NCBI GenBank assembly: GCA_022843485.1
Contig: JALHNM010000001.1
Span: forward strand, 434,001 to 498,000
Source of the DNA: Fimbriimonadaceae bacterium
GTDB lineage: Bacteria > Armatimonadota > Fimbriimonadia > Fimbriimonadales > Fimbriimonadaceae
Length of the DNA stretch: 64,000 nucleotides
Direction: 5' to 3'
Below, one piece after another: positions 43,835 through 51,665 of the stretch. The stretch's first letter is position 1. Each line of letters begins with the position of its first letter. Below the pieces are notes generated by a model. The model was given only the letters and a program-made list of their open reading frames with translations. It ran no database searches and was not told the DNA's origin. Made by a program: the position numbers and the translations under genes.

Positions 43835-45941
43835 GACCCAAGACGTCACGTTCCGGCACCAACCCTCGGGTTCGCCGAGCGCGGTGACCGTCGTCGGGCG
43901 GTTCAACGGCTGGGACATCAGTCGAGACCGGCTGGCGCGCGGGGAGGACGGGGTCTGGACCGTGCGGCTGAAGATCGAGCCGGGGGTCTACGAGTACTGG
44001 TTCCTCGAGGACTTCCGCACCAAGGTCGCCGACCCCGAGCGTCCCGACCAGGGCCAGCCAGGGCAGTCGCGACTGGTCGTGCCTCCGGCCGCGTTCGCCG
44101 AGGCCCCGGCTGGGCGCGGGGAAGGACGGGTGACCGCAGCCGGGCTGCGACACCGCCCCGGGCCGCTGGACCGGATCAGATGGAATTCCTCAACCTGGGT
44201 GTTCCGGCTCCGAACCCGGGCGGACGACGTCGAGGGGGCTGTCGTAAAGGCCTTCGGGCGCGACTGGCCGATGACGAAGACTGGCACGGACGGGCTGTTC
44301 GAGACGTGGCAGGGCCGAGCGGCCGGACCGGGCGCGATCGTGCCGTACACGTTCGAAGTCTGGGACGGCGAGACCCGGGTCGTGGTCGATGCCGACGGCT
44401 CCCCGTTCGTGGCCAAGGCAGAGGACCATCCGCTCGTCGTGCCGCCAAAGTGGCTGGCGGGGGCGGTGTTCTACCAGGTCTTCCCCGACCGGTTCGCGAA
44501 CGGCGACCCGGGCAACGACCCCGATCCGGTCGAGCCCTGGGGCTCGACTGCCAACTTGAAGGGGTTCTACGGGGGCGACATCGCCGGGCTCAGCCAGCGG
44601 CTGGCCCACCTCCGCGACCTCGGCGTGACCGGGCTCTTGCTGAACCCGGTCTTCCCCTCGCCGACCTACCACCGCTATAACCCGACGGAGTTCGGCACCA
44701 TCGACCCGAGGCTCGGCTCGGACCAGGACTTCGACGACCTCGTCCTCCGGTTGCGCGCGCTCGGGATCAAGGTGGTGCTAGACGGGGTGTTCAACCACAC
44801 GAGCCCCGAGTTCTTCGCCTTCCGCGACCTGCGCGAGAAGGGGGCTGATTCGGCGTACCGCGACTGGTACACGGTGCTCGAGTTCCCTCTCCGGGTCGAG
44901 ACCGGGCAGCAAACGTACAAGGCCTGGTTCGGCCACGCGGGGCTGCCGGTGCTACGGACGGACAACCCGACCGTCCAGGCGTTCCTCGACGACGTCGCGG
45001 CCGGGTGGGTGCGGGACCGGGGGGTCGCCGGGTGGCGGCTGGACGCGGCGGACGAGGTCGACCCGTCGCTGTGGCGGTCGATGCGCCGGGCGGTCAAGGC
45101 GGCCTCGCCCGAGGCGTGGCTGCTCGGCGAGGTCTGGGGCGACGCCCACCCCTGGCTCCAAGGCGACCAGTGGGACAGCGCCATGAACTACCCATGGCGG
45201 GGGGCGGTCCTCGACTTCTTCGTCAGTCGGTCGATCGGGGCGGCAGAGTTCGACCGACGGCTCGAGCAGATCCGAGAGACGATCCCAGAGGCGGTGACGC
45301 CCGCGATGCTCAACCTGCTCGGGAGCCACGACACGCCGCGGCTGCGTACCTTGGCCGGGGGGGACGACGATCGGGTGCGCCAGGCCCTCCTGTTCCAGTT
45401 CACTTATCCAGGGGTACCGGTCGTCTACTACGGCGACGAGGTCGGGATGGAGGGGGGCGGTGACCCCGACTGTCGCCGGTGCATGGACTGGATCGGGGCG
45501 GGGTGGGACAAGGGTCTCCTGCAGTTCGCGCGCGACCTCGTCGCCCTTCGGAAGGGACGCTCGGCGTTGCGGGAGGGGTCGTACCAGACGGCCCGGGTCG
45601 ATGAGGCGGCGGGGACGTTCGCGTTCCTGCGCCGGACTGGGTCCGAGGTGGCGGTCGTTGCGTTCAATCGGGGGTCGCGGCCTGCCACATGGGAGTTCCC
45701 GATGCGGTCGGGCGGGGTCGAGGCCCTGCTCGCCCACAAGGGTCAGGGCCGGGTCTCGAACGATCCAGGGAAGGCCGGGGTCGCCGCCGGTGAGCGCGTC
45801 CGGCTCGAGCTTCGGCCCGGGGGGTGCGCGGTGGTCGTCTTCCGGCCTCAGATCGGTCGGGACGTTCTCGAATCGCTGGCAGGTCGACCGGCCGAACCCC
45901 CGAAGAAGGACGGCCCTCGCCGCCACCCGATCGACCCGTGA
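43797..45941 (+). CDS. Periplasmic GH13 alpha-glucan hydrolase, neopullulanase-like
   Basis: 714 residues. Signal peptide (MLAALLATMALAETQ). N-terminal CBM48/AMPK-like domain (AVTVVGRFNGWDISRD). The catalytic barrel carries the four GH13 regions: VVLDGVFNHTS, GWRLDAADEV (nucleophile Asp), LLGEVWGD (acid/base Glu) and LLGSHDTPRLRT (stabiliser Asp). The stretch NPVFPSPTYHRYNPTEFGTIDP is typical of cyclomaltodextrinase/neopullulanase. It degrades starch- or glycogen-derived oligosaccharides outside the cytoplasm. CACAAT lies 6 bases before the ATG, inside the HAD gene. Confidence 0.92.
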   Translation: MLAALLATMALAETQDVTFRHQPSGSPSAVTVVGRFNGWDISRDRLARGEDGVWTVRLKIEPGVYEYWFLEDFRTKVADPERPDQGQPGQSRLVVPPAAFAEAPAGRGEGRVTAAGLRHRPGPLDRIRWNSSTWVFRLRTRADDVEGAVVKAFGRDWPMTKTGTDGLFETWQGRAAGPGAIVPYTFEVWDGETRVVVDADGSPFVAKAEDHPLVVPPKWLAGAVFYQVFPDRFANGDPGNDPDPVEPWGSTANLKGFYGGDIAGLSQRLAHLRDLGVTGLLLNPVFPSPTYHRYNPTEFGTIDPRLGSDQDFDDLVLRLRALGIKVVLDGVFNHTSPEFFAFRDLREKGADSAYRDWYTVLEFPLRVETGQQTYKAWFGHAGLPVLRTDNPTVQAFLDDVAAGWVRDRGVAGWRLDAADEVDPSLWRSMRRAVKAASPEAWLLGEVWGDAHPWLQGDQWDSAMNYPWRGAVLDFFVSRSIGAAEFDRRLEQIRETIPEAVTPAMLNLLGSHDTPRLRTLAGGDDDRVRQALLFQFTYPGVPVVYYGDEVGMEGGGDPDCRRCMDWIGAGWDKGLLQFARDLVALRKGRSALREGSYQTARVDEAAGTFAFLRRTGSEVAVVAFNRGSRPATWEFPMRSGGVEALLAHKGQGRVSNDPGKAGVAAGERVRLELRPGGCAVVVFRPQIGRDVLESLAGRPAEPPKKDGPRRHPIDP

Positions 45942-45949
45942 GAGGGGTG

Positions 45950-46022
45950 TGAGCCGGCTGGGGCTCGAACCCAGGACCCGCGCCTTAAAAGGGCGCTGCT
46001 CTACCAACTGAGCTACCGGCTC
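45950..46022 (-). tRNA. tRNA-Lys (UUU anticodon)
   Basis: 73 nucleotides on the minus strand. All stems pair: acceptor GAGCCGG / CCGGCTC, D stem GCTC / GAGC, anticodon stem GCGCC / GGCGC with loop CTTTTAA (anticodon TTT), and T stem CTGGG / CCCAG with loop TTCGAGC. Discriminator A; the 3' CCA is not encoded (ACA follows). It is convergent with the GH13 gene. Confidence 0.95.
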
Positions 46023-46061
46023 TCGCGATCACTCTACCCGAGGGCCCGGCGCGGCCGGGCC

Positions 46062-47441
46062 TCAGCGGGGCGGGTCGTCGCGGACGAGCCGGGCCGATCC
46101 GTCGGCGTAGACCACGGCCCTCGCCCCGTCGGTCTTGATGTAGCCCATCTCCGTCCTGCTCGGGTCCCGGATCGAGGCCAGGGACCCCCCGGCGAAGGTG
46201 TAGACGAAGCTCTCGACAAGGCTCGCACTCTTGAGGTAGGGCATGACGGAGTTGCGGAACGCGGCGGCGGTTGGAAGCTGGTCGTCGTTGTCGGCCGCGT
46301 AGAGCTGGAGCGCGATCCCGACCTGCTTCGCGTTGCTGAGGGCCACGGTCGAACTTGCCGCCCGTCGGGCCGACGTGATCACGTCCAGCGACATCTCGAC
46401 GACCGGTCGGTAGACGAGGAGGCCCTGGCTCAAGTAGAGGAAGCCGGACCCGTTCTCGAGGGCGACCCCGGACTTGGCGTCCATGCTCAAGAGGACGGGT
46501 TTCGCCTCGGGTTTCGAGACCGAGATGGCCCAGAGCGCGGTCCCCTTCTGAGCGGCGTCGCCCAGCTTGGTCTCAGAGACGCTCGCCTCCAGTCGGAACG
46601 CTGTCTGGGTCGGCGGAGCCTCATAGATGTCGAACGTCTCCCCGCTCCTGGCGATCGTGACGCGGTCTAGGTCGAACACGAACCGCTCGACCGCCCCCAT
46701 CCGGGCCTGGTCGAACACCGTCCCGTTGAGCAGGAACAGGTTGCCGTTGGGTGACCAGGCCTGGCTTTCGTCGAGCCCCGCGATCAGCGTGTCGAGCTTC
46801 GCCGATCGGACCGCGCCGGTGGCCGGGTCGACCCGGTTGACCGTGAGGTTGAAGGCGCCCGGCTTTTCGGGGTCCTGTCTCAGTTCCGTCGTGACAATGT
46901 AGGGGCTCACCGGGCTCGCATACACCCCGGGGGAGCCGAAGTCGCGTCCGTCGCCAGACCCGAACCGGGCGAGGTCGGCCGTCCTTCCCGTTCGGACGTC
47001 GAGCGAACGAAGGGAGACGGACACGCCCCCGTTCGCCCAACGGTCGGTGACCGAGAAGAAGACTTTGTCCCCCTGACCCTTCGGCGAGAGGAAGGCCGCG
47101 CTTTCCCCCGGCTTCGTCCGGACGGTCTCGAAGACCTTGCCGGTGGCCGTCTCCATGACCTGCCAGACCGTCACCGGATCGGGGGGCTGCTGCCCTTGCG
47201 CGCTTCGCAATGCCACGCTTTCGAGGGGGCCGCCCCAGTCGACGACGGACATCCCTACGTAGCGCCCGCCGAGGAGGGGCTCGAAGAAGAGGAGGTTGGA
47301 CCCGGTGAGCGCTCGGGGCGGCAGGATCACGCTCGCGGAGGTTCCGTGTTCAACCATCGCGAACGAGTCCTGGAACCCAAGCGGCGTGGTGTTCTGCACG
47401 AGCCCGATGAGGGCGAAGGTAAGGCACAGAAGAGCGTTCAT
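46062..47441 (-). CDS. Exported protein with a pseudopilin-like C-terminal domain
   Basis: 459 residues from ATG 47441. Signal peptide (LLCLTFALIGLVQN). The middle (about 40-330) is beta-rich with SPNGNLFLLNGTV-like elements, so a beta-propeller is possible. The last 100 residues match the C-terminal part of Armatimonadota type II pseudopilins: SNAKQVGIALQLYAADNDDQLP, VMPYLKSASL, FVYTFAGG, RTEMGYIKTD, then YADGSARLV. The N-terminal pilin helix is missing. GAGAAT lies 6 bases before the ATG. No known function; see findings. Confidence 0.65.
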   Translation of the reverse strand: MNALLCLTFALIGLVQNTTPLGFQDSFAMVEHGTSASVILPPRALTGSNLLFFEPLLGGRYVGMSVVDWGGPLESVALRSAQGQQPPDPVTVWQVMETATGKVFETVRTKPGESAAFLSPKGQGDKVFFSVTDRWANGGVSVSLRSLDVRTGRTADLARFGSGDGRDFGSPGVYASPVSPYIVTTELRQDPEKPGAFNLTVNRVDPATGAVRSAKLDTLIAGLDESQAWSPNGNLFLLNGTVFDQARMGAVERFVFDLDRVTIARSGETFDIYEAPPTQTAFRLEASVSETKLGDAAQKGTALWAISVSKPEAKPVLLSMDAKSGVALENGSGFLYLSQGLLVYRPVVEMSLDVITSARRAASSTVALSNAKQVGIALQLYAADNDDQLPTAAAFRNSVMPYLKSASLVESFVYTFAGGSLASIRDPSRTEMGYIKTDGARAVVYADGSARLVRDDPPR

Positions 47442-47450
47442 CGTCACATT

Positions 47451-47466
47451 CTCCAGGTGCCTGGAG
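47451..47466. promoter_or_regulatory. Palindrome over the promoter of the pseudopilin-tailed gene
   Basis: CTCCAGGTGCCTGGAG: two 7-bp arms separated by TG. It overlaps the -10 hexamer (47448-47453 on the minus strand) of the gene starting at 47441 and is a plausible operator. The protein that binds it is unknown. Confidence 0.45.
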
Positions 47467-47546
47467 CCTACTCTTTCTCGACGCCGGGCTGGGCCTTCGC
47501 GTTCGACCGCCCTCAAGTTCGCGCGGAAGAGGACGATACTCGAAGG

Positions 47547-48200
47547 GTGAGCGTCCTCATCGTGTTCGCAGTGGTCGGCAGTGCCGCCTCCGGGCCGGTC
47601 GACCTGGCATGGGTTCCTCGGAAGGGGGATCGGGCCGTGGTCGAACTCACGGTCGAGGCCCGTAAGGGGGGTGAGGCGACGGCGGCCTGGACTCGAGCGG
47701 AGGCACAGGTCGTCTCCGTCGAGGCCGACGGCTCCTATCGCGTCCGGACCCGCAACCAGGAGGCGACCCTGGCCCTTCACGGCGAGCTCGTCCGCGACGA
47801 ACGGAAGAACGAGCGCCTCACGCGGTACTCCCGCCGAGGGGAGATGGTCGCGATCGAGAAGGGCGAGGCGTCCGCCCAGGCGTACCGAGCGGGGTTGCTG
47901 TCCCGGTTCGTGCGGCCGGAGGGCCCGGTCGAGGTCGGTGGGCAGTGGACGACCACTTGGACGCCTCCGGTAGGGCTCGACCTCCCTGCGCTCCGGACCG
48001 TCTACACCCTCCGTGCCGTCGAGGGCGATGTCCGGGTCGTGGCTTTCGAGGCGGTCGAGACGGGGGGCTCCAATCCGGCCAAGGCCACGGGGACCTGGCG
48101 GTTGTCTTCGCAGGGGGTAGCCGGGTCGATGGAGGCCAAGGTCGAGAACTACCTCGGCATTCCCGGGCTCACGGCGACGGTGACCTGGCGGCGGCTCTAG
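47547..48200 (+). CDS. Exported beta-rich protein of unknown function
   Basis: 217 residues from GTG 47547. Signal peptide (SVLIVFAVVGSAASG). The remainder is predicted beta strands, with the layout KGDRAVVELTVEARKGG ... QVVSVEADGSYRVRTRNQEA ... VEVGGQWTTTWTPP ... TGTWRLSSQGV. This is the same style of protein as at 10345-10983, and DUF6263-like proteins have this look; that is only a resemblance. GATACT lies 6 bases before the GTG. The frame extends far upstream, but the promoter and signal peptide fix this start. It is divergent from the pseudopilin-tailed gene. Confidence 0.65.
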   Translation: MSVLIVFAVVGSAASGPVDLAWVPRKGDRAVVELTVEARKGGEATAAWTRAEAQVVSVEADGSYRVRTRNQEATLALHGELVRDERKNERLTRYSRRGEMVAIEKGEASAQAYRAGLLSRFVRPEGPVEVGGQWTTTWTPPVGLDLPALRTVYTLRAVEGDVRVVAFEAVETGGSNPAKATGTWRLSSQGVAGSMEAKVENYLGIPGLTATVTWRRL

Positions 48201-48204
48201 GCCG

Positions 48205-49389
48205 TTACCCGAGTTCGCCTGCGAGGCGTTCGAGGAGCCACCGGGCGAGCCTGGACTTGCTCATGCGCCCCGAGGCGACCTCCCCGGACTCGGTGACGAG
48301 CGTGAGGGCGTTCTCGTCGGCCTCCATCCCGAGCCCCGGCTGGCTCACGTCGTTCACGGCGACGGCGCGGACCCCCTTGGCCTTCAGCTTGGCGTAGGCG
48401 GGGCCGAGGCCTTCGCCCGGCTCGGCTGCGAAGGCGACGCAGAGGGCGCCGGGTTTGGCCCGGCCGGCGAGGGTCGCGATGACGTCCGGGTTCGCGACGA
48501 GGTCGAGGGCCATGGTATCGGCCTGACGCCGGAGCTTGCCGGGGGCACGCTGGGCGGGGCGGTAGTCGGCCACGGCGGCCACGCCCACGATCAGGTCGGC
48601 TTGGGCGACATGGGAGAGGGCGGCCTCCAGCATCTCGAGGGCAGTGCGGACGCGGACGACTTCGGCTTGCGGCGGGTAGCCGAGGGCGACGGGCCCGCTG
48701 ACGACGGTGACCCGCGCCCCCATCTGGAGCGCGGCCCGGGCCAGGGCAGCCCCCATTTTCCCGCTCGAACGGTTGCTGAGGAACCGGACGTCGTCGATCG
48801 GCTCCTGGGTCGGGCCGCTCGTGAGCAGGACGTGGCGCCCGGCGAGGGAAGACCCGTGGGCCGTCGCCTCCAGGACGGCGGCGACGATCTCGGGGATCGA
48901 GGCCAGCTTGCCCTGCCCTTGTTCGCCGCACGCGACCTCGCCCTCGGCCGGTTCGACGACCCACGCCCCTCGTTCGGTCAGGCGGTCGAGGGCCTCCCGC
49001 GTCGTCTCGTGGTCGTACATCGCGGGGTTCATGGCCGGTGCGAGGACGAGCGGGCCTTCGAAGGCGAGGGCGATGGTCGTCAGCATGTCGTCCCCGAGCC
49101 CGTGGGCGAGTCGGCTCAACGTGTTGGCGGTCGCGGGGGCGACGACGAGGGCGGCGGCGGAGCGGGCCCAGTCGATGTGGGCCATGCGCCCGCGCTCGGG
49201 CTCTTCGAAGACGTCGGAGAGGCACGGCTGGCCAGTCAGCGCTTCGAAGAGGGCCGGGGAGACGAACCGGGCCGCCGAGTCGGTGAGGCAGACCCGGACG
49301 GAGAAGCCCTCTCGCATCAACTCGCGGGCGAGGTCGGCGGCCCGATAGCACGCGACGCTCCCGCTCACGCCGAGGACGAGGTCAGGCAC
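48205..49389 (-). CDS. coaBC: Bifunctional phosphopantothenoylcysteine decarboxylase/synthetase
   Basis: 394 residues from GTG 49389. The N-terminal CoaC flavoprotein (LGVSGSVACYRAADLAREL; APAMNPAMYDHETT; catalytic Cys in VACGEQGQGKLAS) and the C-terminal CoaB synthetase (SGPTQEPIDDVRFLSNRSSG) are both complete. Second and third steps of coenzyme A synthesis from pantothenate. It overlaps gmk by 8 bases and is the last gene of the operon. The Dfp arrangement next to gmk is common in bacteria. Confidence 0.94.
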   Translation of the reverse strand: MPDLVLGVSGSVACYRAADLARELMREGFSVRVCLTDSAARFVSPALFEALTGQPCLSDVFEEPERGRMAHIDWARSAAALVVAPATANTLSRLAHGLGDDMLTTIALAFEGPLVLAPAMNPAMYDHETTREALDRLTERGAWVVEPAEGEVACGEQGQGKLASIPEIVAAVLEATAHGSSLAGRHVLLTSGPTQEPIDDVRFLSNRSSGKMGAALARAALQMGARVTVVSGPVALGYPPQAEVVRVRTALEMLEAALSHVAQADLIVGVAAVADYRPAQRAPGKLRRQADTMALDLVANPDVIATLAGRAKPGALCVAFAAEPGEGLGPAYAKLKAKGVRAVAVNDVSQPGLGMEADENALTLVTESGEVASGRMSKSRLARWLLERLAGELG

Positions 49390-49933
49390 CGACGATCCTC
49401 CTGAGTTCCTCGACGACCCGCGGGACTTCGTCGTTGACGATCCGGTGCTGGTACCGTCCGGCCTGGTCGAGTTCCCAGCGCGCGGTCGCGAGGCGTCGCT
49501 CGATGGCGGCCTCGTCGTCCTGGCCGCGGCCCCTGATCCGGGCTTCGAGCTCCTCGAGCGAGGGTGGCAGGAGGAAGACAGTAAGTGCGTCCGGACGGCG
49601 CTCCATCACGTCGAGCGCCCCTTGGACGTCGATCTTAAGCACGGCGACCTTGCCCTCGGCGAGCCGGCTCTCGACGCCCGCGACCGGGGTGGCGTACCAG
49701 TTGCCGTGGACCTCTTTGTGCTCGAGGAACGCCCCGGCCTCGGCCCTCCGGTGGAACTCCTCGGGGCTAACGAAATCGTAGTCGACGCCGTCCCGCTCAC
49801 CCGTGCGGGGCGGTCGGGTGCAGGTGGCCACGACCCTTTCGACGCGAGGGTCGGCGGCCCGCCAGGCGTCGATGACCGTGTCCTTGCCGACGCCGCTGGG
49901 CCCGCTGAGGATGACGAGGCGCCCGCCGTTCAC
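49382..49933 (-). CDS. gmk: Guanylate kinase
   Basis: 183 residues from GTG 49933. P-loop LSGPSGVGKDT (about 9-19), GMP-binding CTRPPRTGERDGVDYDFVS, and KIDVQGALDVMERRPDALTV. Phosphorylates GMP to GDP. Its start overlaps the yvcK stop by four bases (GTGA) and its end overlaps coaBC, so the three are one transcript. Confidence 0.95.
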   Translation of the reverse strand: MNGGRLVILSGPSGVGKDTVIDAWRAADPRVERVVATCTRPPRTGERDGVDYDFVSPEEFHRRAEAGAFLEHKEVHGNWYATPVAGVESRLAEGKVAVLKIDVQGALDVMERRPDALTVFLLPPSLEELEARIRGRGQDDEAAIERRLATARWELDQAGRYQHRIVNDEVPRVVEELRRIVGA

Positions 49934-51246
49934 ACGAGCTCCATCAGCCGGGCGGCGACACGGATCGGGTCGTGGCGGACGAAGTCGGTCTCGTTCATGA
50001 AGTCGCCGGTGATCGGGCGGTACCCCATCGAGGCGACGCGATCGGTGTCCGGCGCGACGAACTCCTGCTGCGAGACCCGGTACTTATCCAGGGCCGCCTG
50101 GCTCGGTACGCCCGTGTTCACGAGCACGAAGTCGAAGACCCGGGTCGAGACGTTGGCTTGGATCGCCACGAGGTGCTCGGCGGCGGTGAATGCGTCGCTC
50201 TCGCCGTGCTGGGTCATCACGTTGCAGACGTAGGCCTTAGGGGCTTGACTCCGACCGATCGCCTCGGCGATCCCGGGGACGAGCAGGTTGGGGACGACCG
50301 ACGTGTAGACGCTTCCCGGGCCGATACAGATGAGTTCGGCTTCGGCGATGGCCTCGACCGCGCCTGGGTGGGCGAGAGGGTCGGCGGGGTCGATGTAGAC
50401 CCGGCGGATGGTCTTCCCGCTCGAGACGATCGCGGTCTCGCCGCAGACCTCGGTGCCGTCGTCCATGAGGGCGCGGAGGCGGACGTGGTCGTCGGTGCTG
50501 GGCACGACCCGGCCGCGGATGGCGAGGACCTCGCTCGCCATGGCGAGGGCCCGGTCTAGGTCGCCCCCGGTCTGCTCGATGAAACCGGCGATCAGGAGGT
50601 TTCCGACCGAGTGCCCGCTGAGCGAGCCTGCCTTCGAGGTGAACCGGTGCTGGAAGAGGTCGGTCATGAGCCGCTCGGCGTCGGCGAGGGCGACCAGGCA
50701 GTTCCGGATGTCGCCCGGGGGGATGATGCCGAGGTCCTGGACGAGCTTTCCGCTCGAACCGCCGTCGTCGGTGACCGTGACGATCGCGGTGATGTTGCTC
50801 GTATGCTGCTTGAGGCCGCGCAGCAAGGTCGAGAGACCCGTCCCGCCGCCGATCGCGACGACCCGGGGTCCGTGGGCGAGCTGTCGCCGGCGCTTGTAGG
50901 CCCCGAAGACGCTGGTGGAGCGGTGGCTCTGGCGCGGTTCGTTGAGCCTGCGCCAGACCCCGGTCGCCCCGAAGTTGACGAGCAGGGCCCCGGCGATGAG
51001 GAGCGCTCCGCCCATGAGGTGGTTGGTCTGATCGACGTTCACCCCCGGGGCGACGGCGGCGACGAGGGCCCGCCAGGATTGGGCGACGGTCTGGGCGAGC
51101 GGGGCAAGGAGGACCTTGAAGCTCAGGGCGGCCCCGGCGAAGAGGACGATCAGGCCGAGCAGAGCGGCGAAGGCGTACCGGCGAAGCCCATAGGCCGGGG
51201 CGAAGAACCGCCGGATACGGTTCGCGGAGAGCCGCGGTCTACCCAT
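49930..51246 (-). CDS. yvcK: YvcK-family protein with N-terminal membrane anchor
   Basis: 438 residues. The C-terminal 300 residues are YvcK/CofD-like: VVAIGGGTGLSTLLRGLKQH, VTVTDDGGSSGKLVQDLGIIPPGDIRNCL, and SGHSVGNLLIAGF. YvcK binds UDP-sugars and supports cell-wall growth on gluconeogenic carbon. Residues 1-110 add two membrane helices (about 24-48 and 80-100) and a short basic linker (KRRRQLAHGP); such an anchor is seen in some phyla but not in Bacillus YvcK. It overlaps the upstream membrane gene by 8 bases and gmk by 4. Confidence 0.9.
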   Translation of the reverse strand: MGRPRLSANRIRRFFAPAYGLRRYAFAALLGLIVLFAGAALSFKVLLAPLAQTVAQSWRALVAAVAPGVNVDQTNHLMGGALLIAGALLVNFGATGVWRRLNEPRQSHRSTSVFGAYKRRRQLAHGPRVVAIGGGTGLSTLLRGLKQHTSNITAIVTVTDDGGSSGKLVQDLGIIPPGDIRNCLVALADAERLMTDLFQHRFTSKAGSLSGHSVGNLLIAGFIEQTGGDLDRALAMASEVLAIRGRVVPSTDDHVRLRALMDDGTEVCGETAIVSSGKTIRRVYIDPADPLAHPGAVEAIAEAELICIGPGSVYTSVVPNLLVPGIAEAIGRSQAPKAYVCNVMTQHGESDAFTAAEHLVAIQANVSTRVFDFVLVNTGVPSQAALDKYRVSQQEFVAPDTDRVASMGYRPITGDFMNETDFVRHDPIRVAARLMELV

Positions 51247-51616
51247 CGTCCTTCACGAAGACGCCGAGGGCCGCATTGGCGGCGGACAAGAGGAGGCTCC
51301 CGACCAGTGCCGGAAGGAACCCATCGACCCGGAAGCCGAGCCCGAGGCTCCCCACGACCATGAGCATGGCGGCGTTCACGACCAGGCCGACCAGCCCGAA
51401 CGTGAGGCAGTTGAGAGGCAGCGTCAGGAGCTTGAGGAGGTTGCCGACCGTGGCGTTCACGAGGGCGAGCACGGCGACGCCGGCGAGCAGTGTGAGGGCG
51501 CCCATGGGCGACTCGACCCGGGCGATGAAGCCGTTCGGCAGGATGAGGCCGGTCAGGGCCGAGGCGACGACCATGGCGATCGCGAACAGAACCCAGCGGA
51601 GCAGCAGCTTCTTCAT
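51239..51616 (-). CDS. Phage-holin-family-4 membrane protein
   Basis: 125 residues from ATG 51616. Four hydrophobic helices, with NATVGNLLKLLTLPLNCLTFGL typical of the Phage_holin_4_2 family (PF04020), a common chromosomal membrane protein that is not a phage gene. TACAAT (51632-51637 on the minus strand) gives a leader of about 8 bases. First gene of an operon with yvcK, gmk and coaBC. Confidence 0.82.
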   Translation of the reverse strand: MKKLLLRWVLFAIAMVVASALTGLILPNGFIARVESPMGALTLLAGVAVLALVNATVGNLLKLLTLPLNCLTFGLVGLVVNAAMLMVVGSLGLGFRVDGFLPALVGSLLLSAANAALGVFVKDDG

Positions 51617-51631
51617 CGACGAGCCAGCTTG

Positions 51632-51637
51632 ATTGTA
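51632..51637 (-). promoter_or_regulatory. -10 element TACAAT of the yvcK operon
   Basis: TACAAT, 15 bases before ATG 51616, preceded by GGC. It lies in the 49-base gap after fabF. Confidence 0.5.
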
Positions 51638-51665
51638 GCCCGCGTCCCTTCTGTCCCCGGGCGGA

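Noticed and set aside
51239-51616. Prophage remnant suggested by the holin-family protein
   Set aside because: No other phage gene, integrase or attachment repeat is present. This family is common on chromosomes next to housekeeping genes.
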